From NCBI RefSeq assembly GCF_012972675.1, contig NZ_JABCRE010000002.1, forward strand, positions 1,229,001 to 1,293,000: a stretch of 64,000 nucleotides of DNA, in the 5' to 3' direction. Source of the DNA: Pontixanthobacter rizhaonensis (GTDB taxonomy: Bacteria; Pseudomonadota; Alphaproteobacteria; Sphingomonadales; Sphingomonadaceae). A model generated the notes under the pieces. That model was not told the origin of the DNA and did no database searches. It saw nothing but the letters and a program-made list of their open reading frames with translations. A program made the translations under genes and the position numbers. This document shows, piece after piece, positions 28,107 to 41,076 of the stretch (the stretch's first letter is position 1; each line of letters begins with the position of its first letter).

Positions 28107-29019
28107 AGATGCCGACAGCTGGAAGATCATAGCCTTCGCCCCAAAAAAGGTGGTCCAAGCCGTTCTGCTCGCACATGATAATGCGTGGGATTGGGATCCC
28201 GAAATTGTTCTTTCGGGCAGCGAAATCGCCGAGGACACACCGGATGAATGGCAGTTGGAGGCCTGGCTGCCGCGCAACCCAACCGACGCCGACATGGCTG
28301 CCATTGCCGCGCTATTTTCCGCCTCGCCACCAAAATTGATATCAGAAAAGCTGGAGCAACAAGATTGGCTGACACTTAGTCAACAAGGTGTTGAACCGAT
28401 CAGCGCAGGCAAGTTTTTGGTCCACACGCCAGATCATCCGGCCAGCAATAAGGCCGGGGTCAGAAGCTTTGCGATACCGGCCAGCCAAGCCTTCGGCACA
28501 GGGCAGCACGAAACAACTGCCGGATGTTTGGCGATGCTGACACTGATGAAACAAACCGGAATTCAGGCGCGAAACGTTGCAGATATCGGGACCGGCACTG
28601 GATTGTTGGCCTTCGCCGCGCTTGATCTATGGCCGCGAGCCCTCGCCACCGCGAGTGATATCGATGCAGTCTGTACTGGCGTGGTAGAAGATAATTGTGC
28701 CGCCAATGGATTTAATCTGGGCCATCGTCCGGGTGAGCTGACCATGATCATCGCGGACGGAATGGATGATCCCTTGCTGCAAGCGCGCGGGCCGTATGAC
28801 CTTCTGATTGCCAATATTTTGGCCGGGCCACTGGTCGAACTGGCGCCTGATTTCGCGAGGGCCGTTCCACCGGGAGGAAGCGTGGTTTTGGCGGGCTTGC
28901 TCACTGAACAAGAACCCAAAGTTCGCCGCGCTTATCGCAAAGCCGGTTTCCGCTTAGCCAAGCGCCTGATCAATGGTGATTGGTCGATATTGTGGCTGCG
29001 CAAGCGAAGCCAAACCTAG
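28096..29019 (+). CDS. prmA: Ribosomal protein L11 methyltransferase
   Basis: PrmA methylates ribosomal protein L11 with SAM. The 307-residue product has the expected N-terminal recognition domain (about 1-90) and a Rossmann methyltransferase: FAIPASQAFGTGQHETTAGCL (family signature), VADIGTGTGLLAFAAL (motif I), IDAVCTGVVEDN, DLLIANILAGPLVELAPDF (NILA motif) and VVLAGLLTEQE. The start overlaps the preceding SDR gene by 11 nt. It converges on the CinA-like gene, with 2 bp between stops. Confidence 0.95.
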   Translation: MSAKDADSWKIIAFAPKKVVQAVLLAHDNAWDWDPEIVLSGSEIAEDTPDEWQLEAWLPRNPTDADMAAIAALFSASPPKLISEKLEQQDWLTLSQQGVEPISAGKFLVHTPDHPASNKAGVRSFAIPASQAFGTGQHETTAGCLAMLTLMKQTGIQARNVADIGTGTGLLAFAALDLWPRALATASDIDAVCTGVVEDNCAANGFNLGHRPGELTMIIADGMDDPLLQARGPYDLLIANILAGPLVELAPDFARAVPPGGSVVLAGLLTEQEPKVRRAYRKAGFRLAKRLINGDWSILWLRKRSQT

Positions 29020-29021
29020 AC

Positions 29022-29516
29022 CTAAACCGACTTTAGCGTTTTTTCCAAATGCGCCAATGCCGCGCGAGTAAACGCTTCCATATTTCCAATCCGGTCATCC
29101 CGGCCTGTTTCCGTCACCTGTACCCAATCGCCATCGGGGCCGACTATCGCGGCGCAGCTGGTCCCTCCCGGCGCGCCGGTGGGATGAGTACTGCCCCCTA
29201 CTGAACCGCTTTCGGCAATGCCCCAATCAGCATGGAAATTATCGCGGATCGATCGCGCTTGCAGCAGCGCATATTCCGGACTGGCGCCGCGCATTCCTTT
29301 ATACGCCTCACGCGGCTGATCGAACAGCACGTCGCGGGCACGGAATGAATATACCGTCCCGCCCCCGACAAAGAAATCCAGCGCGCCTGGTACCGTCAGC
29401 AACGATGCCGCAATCAAGCCGCCGGTCGCGCCATCTGCCACTGCGATTTTCTCGCCCCGTGCCCGCAATAACTCAGCAATACGCAGCGCTTGGGGATGAA
29501 GCTCGGTCAGCATCAA
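29022..29516 (-). CDS. CinA C-terminal family protein (nicotinamide-nucleotide amidase-like)
   Basis: This 164-residue protein matches the stand-alone CinA C-terminal domain (PF02464). In PncC this domain deamidates NMN to nicotinate mononucleotide for NAD recycling. Visible features are ELLRARGEKIAVADGATGGLIAASLLTVPGAL (usual CESCTGG motif altered to ADGATGG), FVGGGTVYS, and GIAESGSVGGSTHPTGAPGGTSCAAIVGP. The altered N-terminal motif lacks the common Glu-Ser-x-Thr, so full activity is uncertain. It overlaps the sterol desaturase stop by 4 nt and ends the recN-to-CinA run. Confidence 0.8.
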   Translation of the reverse strand: MMLTELHPQALRIAELLRARGEKIAVADGATGGLIAASLLTVPGALDFFVGGGTVYSFRARDVLFDQPREAYKGMRGASPEYALLQARSIRDNFHADWGIAESGSVGGSTHPTGAPGGTSCAAIVGPDGDWVQVTETGRDDRIGNMEAFTRAALAHLEKTLKSV

Positions 29517-30687
29517 TCGGTCTTTTCGCCGGTGCGCGTCAACGGATAGAGGAACTGCTTACTATATCCCTTTGGCACATCCTCTGGAATGCCGTAATCT
29601 TTCGGCCAGCGATCCTCCGGCAAATGGAAGGTCCCGAACATCTTGTCGATAAACGGGAAATGGATTGCGAAATTCACGTCAAAAGCTTCACGTTCCAATC
29701 CGTGATGCCAGTGGTGGAAGCGCGGCGTCGCAACCCAGTGCCCCAACCGATTGAAATTGCCGCCCACATTGGCGTGTAGCAATGACGAGTAGATATACAC
29801 GAAGCCGATATAAGCTTGCATCACAGACGCATCAAAACCGAGGGTGAACAGCGGCAGGGATGTGATTGTTCGCAGCAGGATAACCTCGACAATATGCATC
29901 CGCGATCCGGCCAGCCAATCCATGCTCTTGGCGCTATGGTGGACCGCGTGGAAACCCCACAGGAACGGCACCTGATGGAACAGCCGGTGATACCAATATT
30001 GCGCCATGTCAGAAATGAACACCGCGATCACAAATTGCAGCAACCACGGCATACTCGCCACGAATGCGCGGAACGCATCCCAATTGCTGGTATTGGCGTT
30101 GATAATCTCTGACGGTGACAGCGTGATAAAGGCCAGCACTTGGACAAACATCGTGCTGACCAGAAAATAGAACAAGTCTTCGCGCCATTCATTGCGGAAC
30201 AAGCGTTGTTCGCGGCGATGCGGACGGAACCGTTCCAGCGGCGCGAACATAAAACCCGTGACCAGCAGGTTGACGATAAAGAAATCCAACCCGAAGAATA
30301 TGCCCCAGCTCTGCGTTTCTTCCGCTCGAACGGCAGATCCGCCAATCAACGCTGCACCAAGACCAATCACCAATGCGACCAACCCCAGCGCTTTGCGCGG
30401 CCTCAGCAGCAAGCTGAGCAAGGACAAAGCATAGCTGCCGAGCAGGATGACATGGAGAACGGTACGAAAACCGCTCCAATCCTTAATCACCGCAAGTTCA
30501 GGTGTCGCGAACCAATCAGGAAAGCGCAAGGCGACAACCATAATCAGGCCAGCCGCCGCCAGCAAAATGGCGAAGAAACCGGAAAGCCAACCGCTGCCGA
30601 AACGGCGCACTTGCGCCGGTGACTCAAGATCACGCATGAATTGGCGCAGAAGCGGCAGCGCCTTTTCGTCGAGCTTTTCCTCCAGTT

Positions 30688-30691
<4 letters not shown>
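29513..30691 (-). CDS. Sterol desaturase/fatty acid hydroxylase family membrane protein
   Basis: This 392-residue integral membrane di-iron oxygenase (PF04116 type) has about six hydrophobic segments and the histidine clusters YWYHRLFH, FHAVHHSAKSMDW and RFHHWHHGLE, which form the metal site. The substrate is not predictable; family members hydroxylate or desaturate sterols, fatty acids, carotenoids or sphingolipids. Sphingolipid or carotenoid modification would fit a sphingomonad but is inference. It is translationally coupled on both sides (4-nt overlaps). Confidence 0.87.
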
Positions 30692-34384
<3,693 letters not shown>

Positions 34385-34385
34385 A

Positions 34386-36050
34386 TCACACCCCCTCCAA
34401 CAACCGCACTGCTTGCGCCCTAGCCTCCGGCGTCACTTCAGCGCCGCTGAGCATTCGTGCGATTTCTTCTTGGCGGGCATCAGCATCCAGCAAGCCAACC
34501 GACGTCCGCGTGACCGTACCCTCGCTCGACTTGGCAATCATATAATGCTCGCCGCCGCGTGCAGCCACTTGCGGGCTGTGGGTTACGGCGAGCAATTGTC
34601 CTCCGCTCGCCAGCCGTGCCAAACGGTCGCCTATCGCGGATGCCACTGCACCGCCAACCCCGCGATCAATCTCGTCAAAAATCACTGTTGCCGCGCCGCC
34701 TTTCTCTGCCAGCGCCACTTTTAACGCGAGGATAAATCGCGACAGTTCCCCGCCCGATGCGATTTTGTTGAGCGGTGCGAAAGGCGCGCCGGGGTTTGTG
34801 GAAATCAGAAACTCGACGCTGTCCATTCCCGTCGGGCCCCAGCGGTCTTCCGGCAAGGCTTCCACCGCCGTTTGGAATTTCGCCGCATCCAGCTTGAGCG
34901 GGGCAAGTTCCGCGGCAACTGCCTTGTCCAGCTTCTTCGCCGCACTCGCGCGTGCATCATGCAGCTTTTGCGCCGCTGAGCGATAGGATTCCGCCGCCGC
35001 CTGTGCCGCTTTTTCCAGCGCGCCAACACCCGCTTCGCCGCTTTCAATGGCGTCCAGCTGCGCTCTCATTTCAACCATCAAGGCGGGCAAAGCCTCAACA
35101 TCGCACCGATGTTTGCGCGCCGCCGCCCGCAATTCAAAAAGCCGCGTTTCCGCATCATCTAGCGCCGCCGGATCATGGACGAGAGAATGACCAGCTGCGG
35201 TGAGCTTATCCTCTGCTTCTCCCGCCTCCACCACGGCGCGATCAAGCGATTCCAGCGCGTCTGCCAGCAGCGAATGTTCTTCTGCAATCCGATCAAGCTT
35301 GCGCGCTGCACTGCGCAGCAGCGCTAGTGGCGATTTTGACCCATCCCACACCTTGCGCAAATCTTCGAGCTCGCCTTGCAGCCGCTCGCCTTTTTGCATG
35401 TCGGACCGCAAGCCCGCCAATTGTGCCTCTTCGCCTGCAATTGGTCGCAATTCAGTAAGCTCTGCCAGATGTGCGATCAGCAGATCTTCATCTTCTTTGG
35501 CCTGATCAATCGATGCCTTCGCCTCAGCCAGCTTAGCCTCCGCATCGCGCCACACTGTCCACGCGCGGGCAACCTTATCCGCATCAGTTCCGGCATACCG
35601 GTCCAGCAAACGCATATGTCCGCGCGGATTGACCAACCCGCGATCATCATGCTGCCCATGCAATTCAACCAGCGTCCCTGCCATTTCGCGTAGGAGAGCA
35701 ACACCAACTGGCTGGTCATTCACAAACGCTTTGGAACCACCATCCGCTTTCAATCTGCGCCGGACAATCAGCGGCTCACCCGGTTCAATTTCAATCTCTG
35801 CATCGTCCAGAATTGACTGGAGCGCAGCCGGAATGACCGAATATTCAAATGTCGCAGTTGCACTGGCTTGATCTGCGCCCGCTCGGATCAGGCCCATATC
35901 GGCCCTATTACCCAGCACCAACCCCACTGCATCAAGCAGAATCGACTTACCGGCACCCGTCTCACCCGTCAGCACACCAAGGCCGCCTGCAAAATGCAGA
36001 TCGAGCGCTTCGATGAGAACGATATTACGGATGGAAAGCTGAGTAAGCAT
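34386..36050 (-). CDS. recN: DNA repair protein RecN
   Basis: RecN is an SMC-like ATPase acting in double-strand break repair. The 554-residue product shows MLTQLSIRNIVLIEALDLHF, the Walker A motif GETGAGKSILLDAVGLVLG, VNDQPVGVALLREMAGTLVELHGQHD, a central coiled coil rich in Ala, Glu and Lys (about 160-370), the signature IASGGELSRFILALKVAL, and Walker B VIFDEIDRGVGG. The ATG at 36050 is the family start. The frame extends upstream to 36221 without similarity, and no strong ribosome-binding site is visible, so initiation may be leaderless or weak. Confidence 0.96.
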   Translation of the reverse strand: MLTQLSIRNIVLIEALDLHFAGGLGVLTGETGAGKSILLDAVGLVLGNRADMGLIRAGADQASATATFEYSVIPAALQSILDDAEIEIEPGEPLIVRRRLKADGGSKAFVNDQPVGVALLREMAGTLVELHGQHDDRGLVNPRGHMRLLDRYAGTDADKVARAWTVWRDAEAKLAEAKASIDQAKEDEDLLIAHLAELTELRPIAGEEAQLAGLRSDMQKGERLQGELEDLRKVWDGSKSPLALLRSAARKLDRIAEEHSLLADALESLDRAVVEAGEAEDKLTAAGHSLVHDPAALDDAETRLFELRAAARKHRCDVEALPALMVEMRAQLDAIESGEAGVGALEKAAQAAAESYRSAAQKLHDARASAAKKLDKAVAAELAPLKLDAAKFQTAVEALPEDRWGPTGMDSVEFLISTNPGAPFAPLNKIASGGELSRFILALKVALAEKGGAATVIFDEIDRGVGGAVASAIGDRLARLASGGQLLAVTHSPQVAARGGEHYMIAKSSEGTVTRTSVGLLDADARQEEIARMLSGAEVTPEARAQAVRLLEGV

Positions 36051-36235
36051 AATGTTGTGACAGGTGTTAGCCCAAGGCGCGCGCGGCGTCACGATTGCAG
36101 TTCGCTTTCGCAAACAATTTTGTTGATGCAGCGGCATTGAATTGTCCCATTTGCGCCGATCTGTCATGCAAACGCTCTGGAATTGGGCAATTCCGGTTAA
36201 TCTGCTACGACTATCTTTCACTTGAGGGGGAAGAG

Positions 36236-36649
36236 ATGAAAAGCTTTAATCAACGATGGTTCGCGGCCGTATTTCTTTTCGGTAGTTTTGCCTCCTCCCC
36301 GGCAGTCAGTGCGCAAGATCCTGTAGCCGAATCGACGCCGGTCGATCCGTTTGTCGAACTGGATCAATTGGCCGATGCCTCAGCGGAAGAAGAAAGCGGC
36401 CTGTTGCTTGCCCAAGAACAGGCAAAACGCGGCGAGTTTTTGGAAGCATTGGGCACGATCGAACGGGTGCTGGCGCTTCACCCCAAATCAGATTCGGCGC
36501 GGATTTTGCACGCCGTATATCTCTGCCGGATCGACGATCTACCCGGCGGTGAGGCAGAGCTGGGCAAGTTGAAAGAGAAGCGTTTTTCTGAAGAATTGTG
36601 GGCGCAGACCCAGAAGATTTGCAAACTTGGCACCGGAGAAGCGCAATGA
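36236..36649 (+). CDS. Secreted TPR-like protein preceding the FecR-domain gene
   Basis: This 137-residue exported protein has a signal peptide (WFAAVFLFGSFASSPAVSAQ). A helical mature part includes one clear TPR-like unit (LAQEQAKRGEFLEALGTIERVLALHPKSDSARIL) and a partial second. GGGGAAGAG directly precedes the ATG at 36236. It overlaps the FecR-domain gene by 4 nt, so the two are one operon and the proteins likely act together in the periplasm. A TPR plus FecR pairing suggests protein-protein contacts in an envelope complex (inference). Confidence 0.8.
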   Translation: MKSFNQRWFAAVFLFGSFASSPAVSAQDPVAESTPVDPFVELDQLADASAEEESGLLLAQEQAKRGEFLEALGTIERVLALHPKSDSARILHAVYLCRIDDLPGGEAELGKLKEKRFSEELWAQTQKICKLGTGEAQ

Positions 36650-37509
36650 ACGCTGCCGTACTCACTTCGCCCAAAGCTCTATTTCTGGCTTTCATCGCGG
36701 CCTTTATCGCGGTTACGCCTGCCGCATCTGCCCCTGTTCGCGTTGGCATCGCCGCATCGGTCGTGGGCGATGTCAGGCTGAACAATGCTTCGATCAAAAA
36801 GGCGGTTAAGATAAAGCGCCGTCAGCGTCTTGCTTGGGGCGATACGGTGCAAACCAAGAGCAAAAGCAAGGTCCAGATCATGCTGCTGGACCGGTCGACA
36901 TTGACGCTGGCATCCAATGCTCGCCTGACGATCAATAAGTTTGTCTATGATCCCGGCAAAAGCCGCTCGACCAGCGCGACTGTGAGTACCGGTGCCTTCC
37001 GCTTCATGTCTGGACGGCGGACAAAAAAATCATCTGCTAAGGTTAACACGACAACCGGATCGATTGGTATTCGCGGTACAGTTGTAGATGGTATTGTCGG
37101 CAAGCGTGCCGCAAAAATTGCCAAGGACGAACCCTTCCTTGATGGAGTAGATAGCGACAAGGACACCGCCACGCTGATCGTGTTACGCGGCCCGGGCGCA
37201 GCGACTGCAGGGGGCCTGGATGTCGGCTTGGCCGATGTCACCGCAGCCGGCGAAACAGTCAGCCTGACTGAGCCAGCACTTGCCGCCTACATCCCCCGCC
37301 CAGGGGCACCGCCAATCGGGCCGTTCCGCTTGTCTCAGCCCGGCTTGGCCAAAGTGCAAGACGAACTCGCCCCGCGCGTTACCAACGCGAATAAAGGCGG
37401 CTTGTTGAAAACGCTGATCCCGGCTGCCGTCGCAGGGGCCGTCTTGGGTGCGATCTTGACGGGCGGAGAAGAAGATTGCGTTCCTGCACCGGGCGCCAAC
37501 ATCTGTTGA
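36646..37509 (+). CDS. FecR-domain periplasmic protein
   Basis: This 287-residue exported protein has a signal peptide (FLAFIAAFIAVTPAASA). A FecR domain follows (about residues 60-165: WGDTVQTKSKSKVQIMLLDRSTLTLASNARL and TTTGSIGIRGTVVDG, the usual GxxIGVRGT site). The C-terminal part has a Pro-rich stretch, then a hydrophobic helix (TLIPAAVAGAVLGAILTGG) and ends in Cys. Unlike classical FecR it lacks an N-terminal cytoplasmic anti-sigma part, and no ECF sigma factor is nearby. It converges on a CHASE2 cyclase gene (9 bp between stops), a partnership seen elsewhere for this FecR type (from memory, not searched). Confidence 0.85.
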   Translation: MNAAVLTSPKALFLAFIAAFIAVTPAASAPVRVGIAASVVGDVRLNNASIKKAVKIKRRQRLAWGDTVQTKSKSKVQIMLLDRSTLTLASNARLTINKFVYDPGKSRSTSATVSTGAFRFMSGRRTKKSSAKVNTTTGSIGIRGTVVDGIVGKRAAKIAKDEPFLDGVDSDKDTATLIVLRGPGAATAGGLDVGLADVTAAGETVSLTEPALAAYIPRPGAPPIGPFRLSQPGLAKVQDELAPRVTNANKGGLLKTLIPAAVAGAVLGAILTGGEEDCVPAPGANIC

Positions 37510-37518
37510 GATTGGCCG

Positions 37519-39726
37519 CTATTTCTCTGTCGCTTGAAATACGCCGTCCCACGTTGGCGGCGGTGGAACCTTTTGCAGCTTAGCAATGCGCGCCATCATA
37601 ATCTGGCGTAACTTGCCCAGACCTGCGGTTTCATATGATGCCGCATTATCTGTCAGAAAACGCTTTGCATCGGCCCACTTCTGGCTGCGATAGGCGGACA
37701 GGAATTCCCTATGCTGTTCGGATAGCATTTGATGCTTGTCGCAGCCGGCAACCGTCTCGTCACCAATCAGCGCAAAGATGGTATCCGGCGCGTCACGCCC
37801 GACTACTTTGACCCGGTCCAATTCCAGAAGCGCAAACCCATCCAATTGATCCGCCAGCGCACTGCCAATCAATATCGCCACACCATATTGCTTGGTCAGC
37901 CCTTCAAACCGCGATGCAATGTTTACCGTGTCACCGATCAGCGAATAGGATAGACGCTGCTGCGATCCCATATTCCCAACGCAGCACAGGCCCGCATTGA
38001 GGCCAATACCGATCTGCACATCATCGGGCCACACTTGGCCGTTATTGGTGGGCATCGTCTGGTTCAACTCTGCAAGCGCGGCATTCATAGCCAGCGCAGC
38101 CCGTGCGCCGTTCTTGAACTGATCGGGATCATCCAGTGGCGCGTTCCAAAACGCCAAGATTGCATCGCCGATAAACTTATCGACTGTCCCTTTGTGCCCA
38201 AGCAAGATGTCGCACATCGGCGTCAGGAACCCCGTCAGAAAATTGATGACTTCCTGTGGTTCATATTGCTCGGAAATACGGGAGAACCCTCTGATGTCGC
38301 AGAACAGCACAGTCATCTCCCGCTCCTCTCCGCCTAGTTCCAGCTTGTCAGGGTTGGCAGCAATCTGGCGGACCATTTCCGGCGAGAGATAGCGGTCAAA
38401 AGCATTGCGAATATAGGACCGTTGCCGTTCTTCTTGATAGAAGCCCAACAGTGTTTGAAGCCCGTAAACGAGAACAATTACGGTTATTGGAAAAGTCGGA
38501 TCGAGCAGATATCCCAAACTACTGAATGCAGCCCAACTGCCAGCTGCAATAACGCCAATTCCGGCTAGACCGACGATCGCACCCGGCAATGCCCCCAGCT
38601 TCGGCAACAGCACCGAAAGCGCCACCCCCAGCACTATGACAACAAGCAGCTCAAGCCCCCTCGCCCAATCAGGGCGTGTCAAATACTCGCCCAGAATCAT
38701 CTGTTCAGCTGCTTGAGCGTGCACCATCACCCCTGGCACCTGACCTGCCAATGGCGTCGTCACCAGATCACGCAGACCCACCGCGCTAGCACCGACGAAG
38801 ACGATTTGCCCTTCAATCCCCTCTACGGAATCGCCGGAGCCACCCGTTCCTTCCAGTATCTGCCATGCGGGAATAGTTCGGCCGGGAACATTGTCCGTAT
38901 AATGCAGCCACAGCTCCCCTTGCGCAGTGGTGGGTGCAGTGAATTGGCCCGCCTGTACAGAGACCACGGCCCCCGCGGCCCCAGGCGTTTCACCGCTGCC
39001 ATCGCTGGTCCTGATCATCGTGGATTCGGCCTGTTGAGCTACACGTAGAGCCTCTACTGATAAGGCAGGTACGGCTTGATCACCGTATAGGAACAACAGC
39101 GGCGCTTTGCGGACCACCCCGTCGACATCCTTGTCGATACTGAGCGAGCCGAGGCCGGCGGAGGCCTCTCGCAAGATCGGAAGCGGCTGCACTGTGCCGC
39201 GAAAACCAGTTGGCGCTTCGGTCGGAGGGGAACCAAAAATTGCCATGCCTGATGGCAATTCCAATTCCGTATTCCGCTCATCCCGCACCAGAAACAGGCC
39301 GTTCACAACCGGCGAAAGCGCGAAGCTATCCGCCAATCGTTCATCATTGCTGGGCAAGTTCGCCAATGTCGTAGCCAGCGCCCGATCGCTATCGCCAATC
39401 TGACGGGCGATCTGTTCCGGTGACGTCCGGTCAGCTTCTGAAAACACAATATCAAAGGCAATTGCAGCAGCCCCTGCCTCTGCCAACCGGTCGGTCAGTT
39501 TCGCAATTTCTGTGCGGGGCCATGGCCATTGCCCGATCCGCCCGATCGATTCTTCGTCAATGTCGATCACGCGGACGGCGGCGTCTTCATAGGGGCGCGG
39601 GGCGGCGCGTTGATAGGTATCGAACACCGCCATACCGGGCCGGTCAGTCGCCGGAATATTGGCGAATTGCAGGATCGCGACCAACGCCACGATCAGCAGG
39701 CCAGCCATCACCGGCCCCGCTTTCAA
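37519..39726 (-). CDS. CHASE2-domain class III adenylate/guanylate cyclase
   Basis: This 735-residue sensor cyclase has an N-terminal helix, then a periplasmic CHASE2 domain (about 35-335: VRVIDIDEESIGRIGQWPWPR; IVFVGASAVGLRDLVTTPL). Three helices follow (about 350-430), then a class III catalytic domain (about 475-650): MTVLFCDIRGFSRISE (metal Asp), GTVDKFIGDAILAFWNAP (substrate Lys and second Asp) and SYSLIGDTVNIASRFE (Asn/Arg transition-state region). KFIGD with an Asp-type partner suggests ATP use, but this is not certain. The TTG at 39726 is the first standard start; a strong ribosome-binding site further upstream points to an ATC 21 nt earlier. Likely input: an envelope signal, perhaps through the convergent FecR protein. 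Confidence 0.9.
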   Translation of the reverse strand: MKAGPVMAGLLIVALVAILQFANIPATDRPGMAVFDTYQRAAPRPYEDAAVRVIDIDEESIGRIGQWPWPRTEIAKLTDRLAEAGAAAIAFDIVFSEADRTSPEQIARQIGDSDRALATTLANLPSNDERLADSFALSPVVNGLFLVRDERNTELELPSGMAIFGSPPTEAPTGFRGTVQPLPILREASAGLGSLSIDKDVDGVVRKAPLLFLYGDQAVPALSVEALRVAQQAESTMIRTSDGSGETPGAAGAVVSVQAGQFTAPTTAQGELWLHYTDNVPGRTIPAWQILEGTGGSGDSVEGIEGQIVFVGASAVGLRDLVTTPLAGQVPGVMVHAQAAEQMILGEYLTRPDWARGLELLVVIVLGVALSVLLPKLGALPGAIVGLAGIGVIAAGSWAAFSSLGYLLDPTFPITVIVLVYGLQTLLGFYQEERQRSYIRNAFDRYLSPEMVRQIAANPDKLELGGEEREMTVLFCDIRGFSRISEQYEPQEVINFLTGFLTPMCDILLGHKGTVDKFIGDAILAFWNAPLDDPDQFKNGARAALAMNAALAELNQTMPTNNGQVWPDDVQIGIGLNAGLCCVGNMGSQQRLSYSLIGDTVNIASRFEGLTKQYGVAILIGSALADQLDGFALLELDRVKVVGRDAPDTIFALIGDETVAGCDKHQMLSEQHREFLSAYRSQKWADAKRFLTDNAASYETAGLGKLRQIMMARIAKLQKVPPPPTWDGVFQATEK

Positions 39727-39753
39727 CCGGCCTAACCAGTGTGCGATGTCACT

Positions 39754-39760
39754 CCCCCTT
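39754..39760 (-). promoter_or_regulatory. Strong Shine-Dalgarno with no standard start codon at the right spacing
   Basis: AAGGGGG on the minus strand is followed 6 nt later by an in-frame ATC (39747-39745) of the cyclase gene. The only GTG nearby (39751) opens a 6-codon frame that ends quickly. The annotated TTG lies 27 nt away with a weak AGG before it. Confidence 0.5.
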
Positions 39761-39828
39761 ATTCCGCTCCGTCAGTGGAAGCAGAGGGCAAGCCCCGTCA
39801 CTTTGCAAGTCAAATTGTGGAACAGGCC

Positions 39829-40653
39829 TTAGCTGGCGGTTACACCCGGCGCCTCGTCACCCACCAGTTCAAAGGCTTTTTCATACCATTCATTGCCGGG
39901 ATAGTTTGCACCCAAAACGGCGGCATATTTCACCGCCTCTTCCGGCACACCCAAAGCAAGACTGCTTTCTGTCAGACGGTACAACGCCTCAGGCGCGTGG
40001 CTGGTCGTTTCGTATGTCTCGATCACATTCTGGAAGCGGATTTGCGCCGCAAGCCACCGGCCAGACCGCTGATAATACCGCCCGATTTCCATTTCCTTGC
40101 CCGCCAAGTGATCATTCACAAGGTCCAGCTTCAGCCGCGCATCGGCGGCATATTCGGTGGTCGGGAAACGGCGCGTTACTTCGGTCAAGGCAATCTGCGC
40201 TTGCTCGGTAATTTTCTGATCGCGGGTTACGTCGCTGATCTGCTCGTAATAGCTCAGGCCGATCAGATAATAGGCGTAGGGCGCATCCCTGTTGCCCGGG
40301 TGGATCGACAAGAAGCGCTGCGCACTGGCAATCGCCTTGTTATAATCGCGGCCAACGTAATAGCTGAAACTGCTCATCAACTGCGCCCGCCGCGCCCAAG
40401 GTGAATAAGGGTGCTGCCGCTCCACCTCGTCAAACAGGGCTGCTGCCACCTGCGCATTACCCTGGTCGAGATAGCCTTTGGCAGAACTGTACAAAGTCTC
40501 CACATCGCGTGCGACATAGGCGGTGTCGTTGGTCCCACCGCCCCCGCCGCCAATACCGCCACAAGCGGTCAGCAACAGAGTGCTGGCACAAAGAGCGGAT
40601 GCCATAAGGGCAGAACGAGAAATAGCGCGCGGACGGCGTGAAGCATTAGTCAT
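39829..40653 (-). CDS. bamD: Outer membrane protein assembly factor BamD
   Basis: BamD is the essential lipoprotein of the BAM complex that inserts beta-barrel proteins into the outer membrane. The 274-residue product has a lipobox (LLTACGG), then five TPR-like units starting ARDVETLYSSAKGYLDQGNAQVAAALFDEVERQHPYSPW and including SAQRFLSIHPGNRDAPYAYYLIGLSYYEQ, the family's best-kept stretch. The ATG at 40653 is preceded by AGGCAGG; the frame is open upstream to 40689. It is separated from recN by the cyclase/FecR block and from lepA by the reverse transcriptase gene. Confidence 0.94.
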   Translation of the reverse strand: MTNASRRPRAISRSALMASALCASTLLLTACGGIGGGGGGTNDTAYVARDVETLYSSAKGYLDQGNAQVAAALFDEVERQHPYSPWARRAQLMSSFSYYVGRDYNKAIASAQRFLSIHPGNRDAPYAYYLIGLSYYEQISDVTRDQKITEQAQIALTEVTRRFPTTEYAADARLKLDLVNDHLAGKEMEIGRYYQRSGRWLAAQIRFQNVIETYETTSHAPEALYRLTESSLALGVPEEAVKYAAVLGANYPGNEWYEKAFELVGDEAPGVTAS

Positions 40654-41076
40654 AGGCCTGCCTATACCCACCCATATGCTGAACGCCAAGTGAAGGTTGC
40701 GACCTTATCCCGCGAGTTTGCAAAAACATGGCCGCAACACCTTTGGAAGCGGCGCCAGATGATGGACCGAATGAGCCACCCAAGCGCGGCCCCAATCCTG
40801 TAGGAAAGGGACACATGGGACACTGTCCAAGGGGAAAAACTATTCGAGGCGGATAGAGGGCGGAGAACAGGGGAAATACAGCGAGTTACGTGTGACTTTT
40901 GGCGGTACATCTGGCTATTTTAGCGCGGGATGGCGGGTGTAGGAAAGGCGCGAGGCAAGAGCGCGACAAATAGATTGCAATATTCTGATCGGCCTTTGAA
41001 GGCTAGACGGCGCCAATAGTTCCGGATGGTACCAGCTCCAATAATCAACAATTTTAGTTAGCGGCCAGTCACTTAT
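40654..41076. other. 423-bp intergenic region: bamD promoter region and 3' flank of the RT gene
   Basis: No gene was recognised. It should carry the bamD promoter (minus strand) and the 3' end of the reverse transcriptase transcript. A short repeat is visible at 40808-40828: two copies of GGGACAC 2 nt apart, the second followed by TGTCC, giving a small GGACA/TGTCC dyad. The part next to the RT stop (about 40980-41076) is A+T-richer, like the RT gene, while the bamD side returns to local composition. The junction of the acquired segment is therefore probably inside this region. No msr/msd-like long inverted repeat or tRNA fragment was seen. Confidence 0.5.

Noticed and set aside
40917-41076. 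In-frame open extension of about 46 codons after the RT gene TGA
   Set aside because: A readthrough product or split gene was considered, but the protein already ends after a complete nitrilase domain and the extension shows no recognisable motif.
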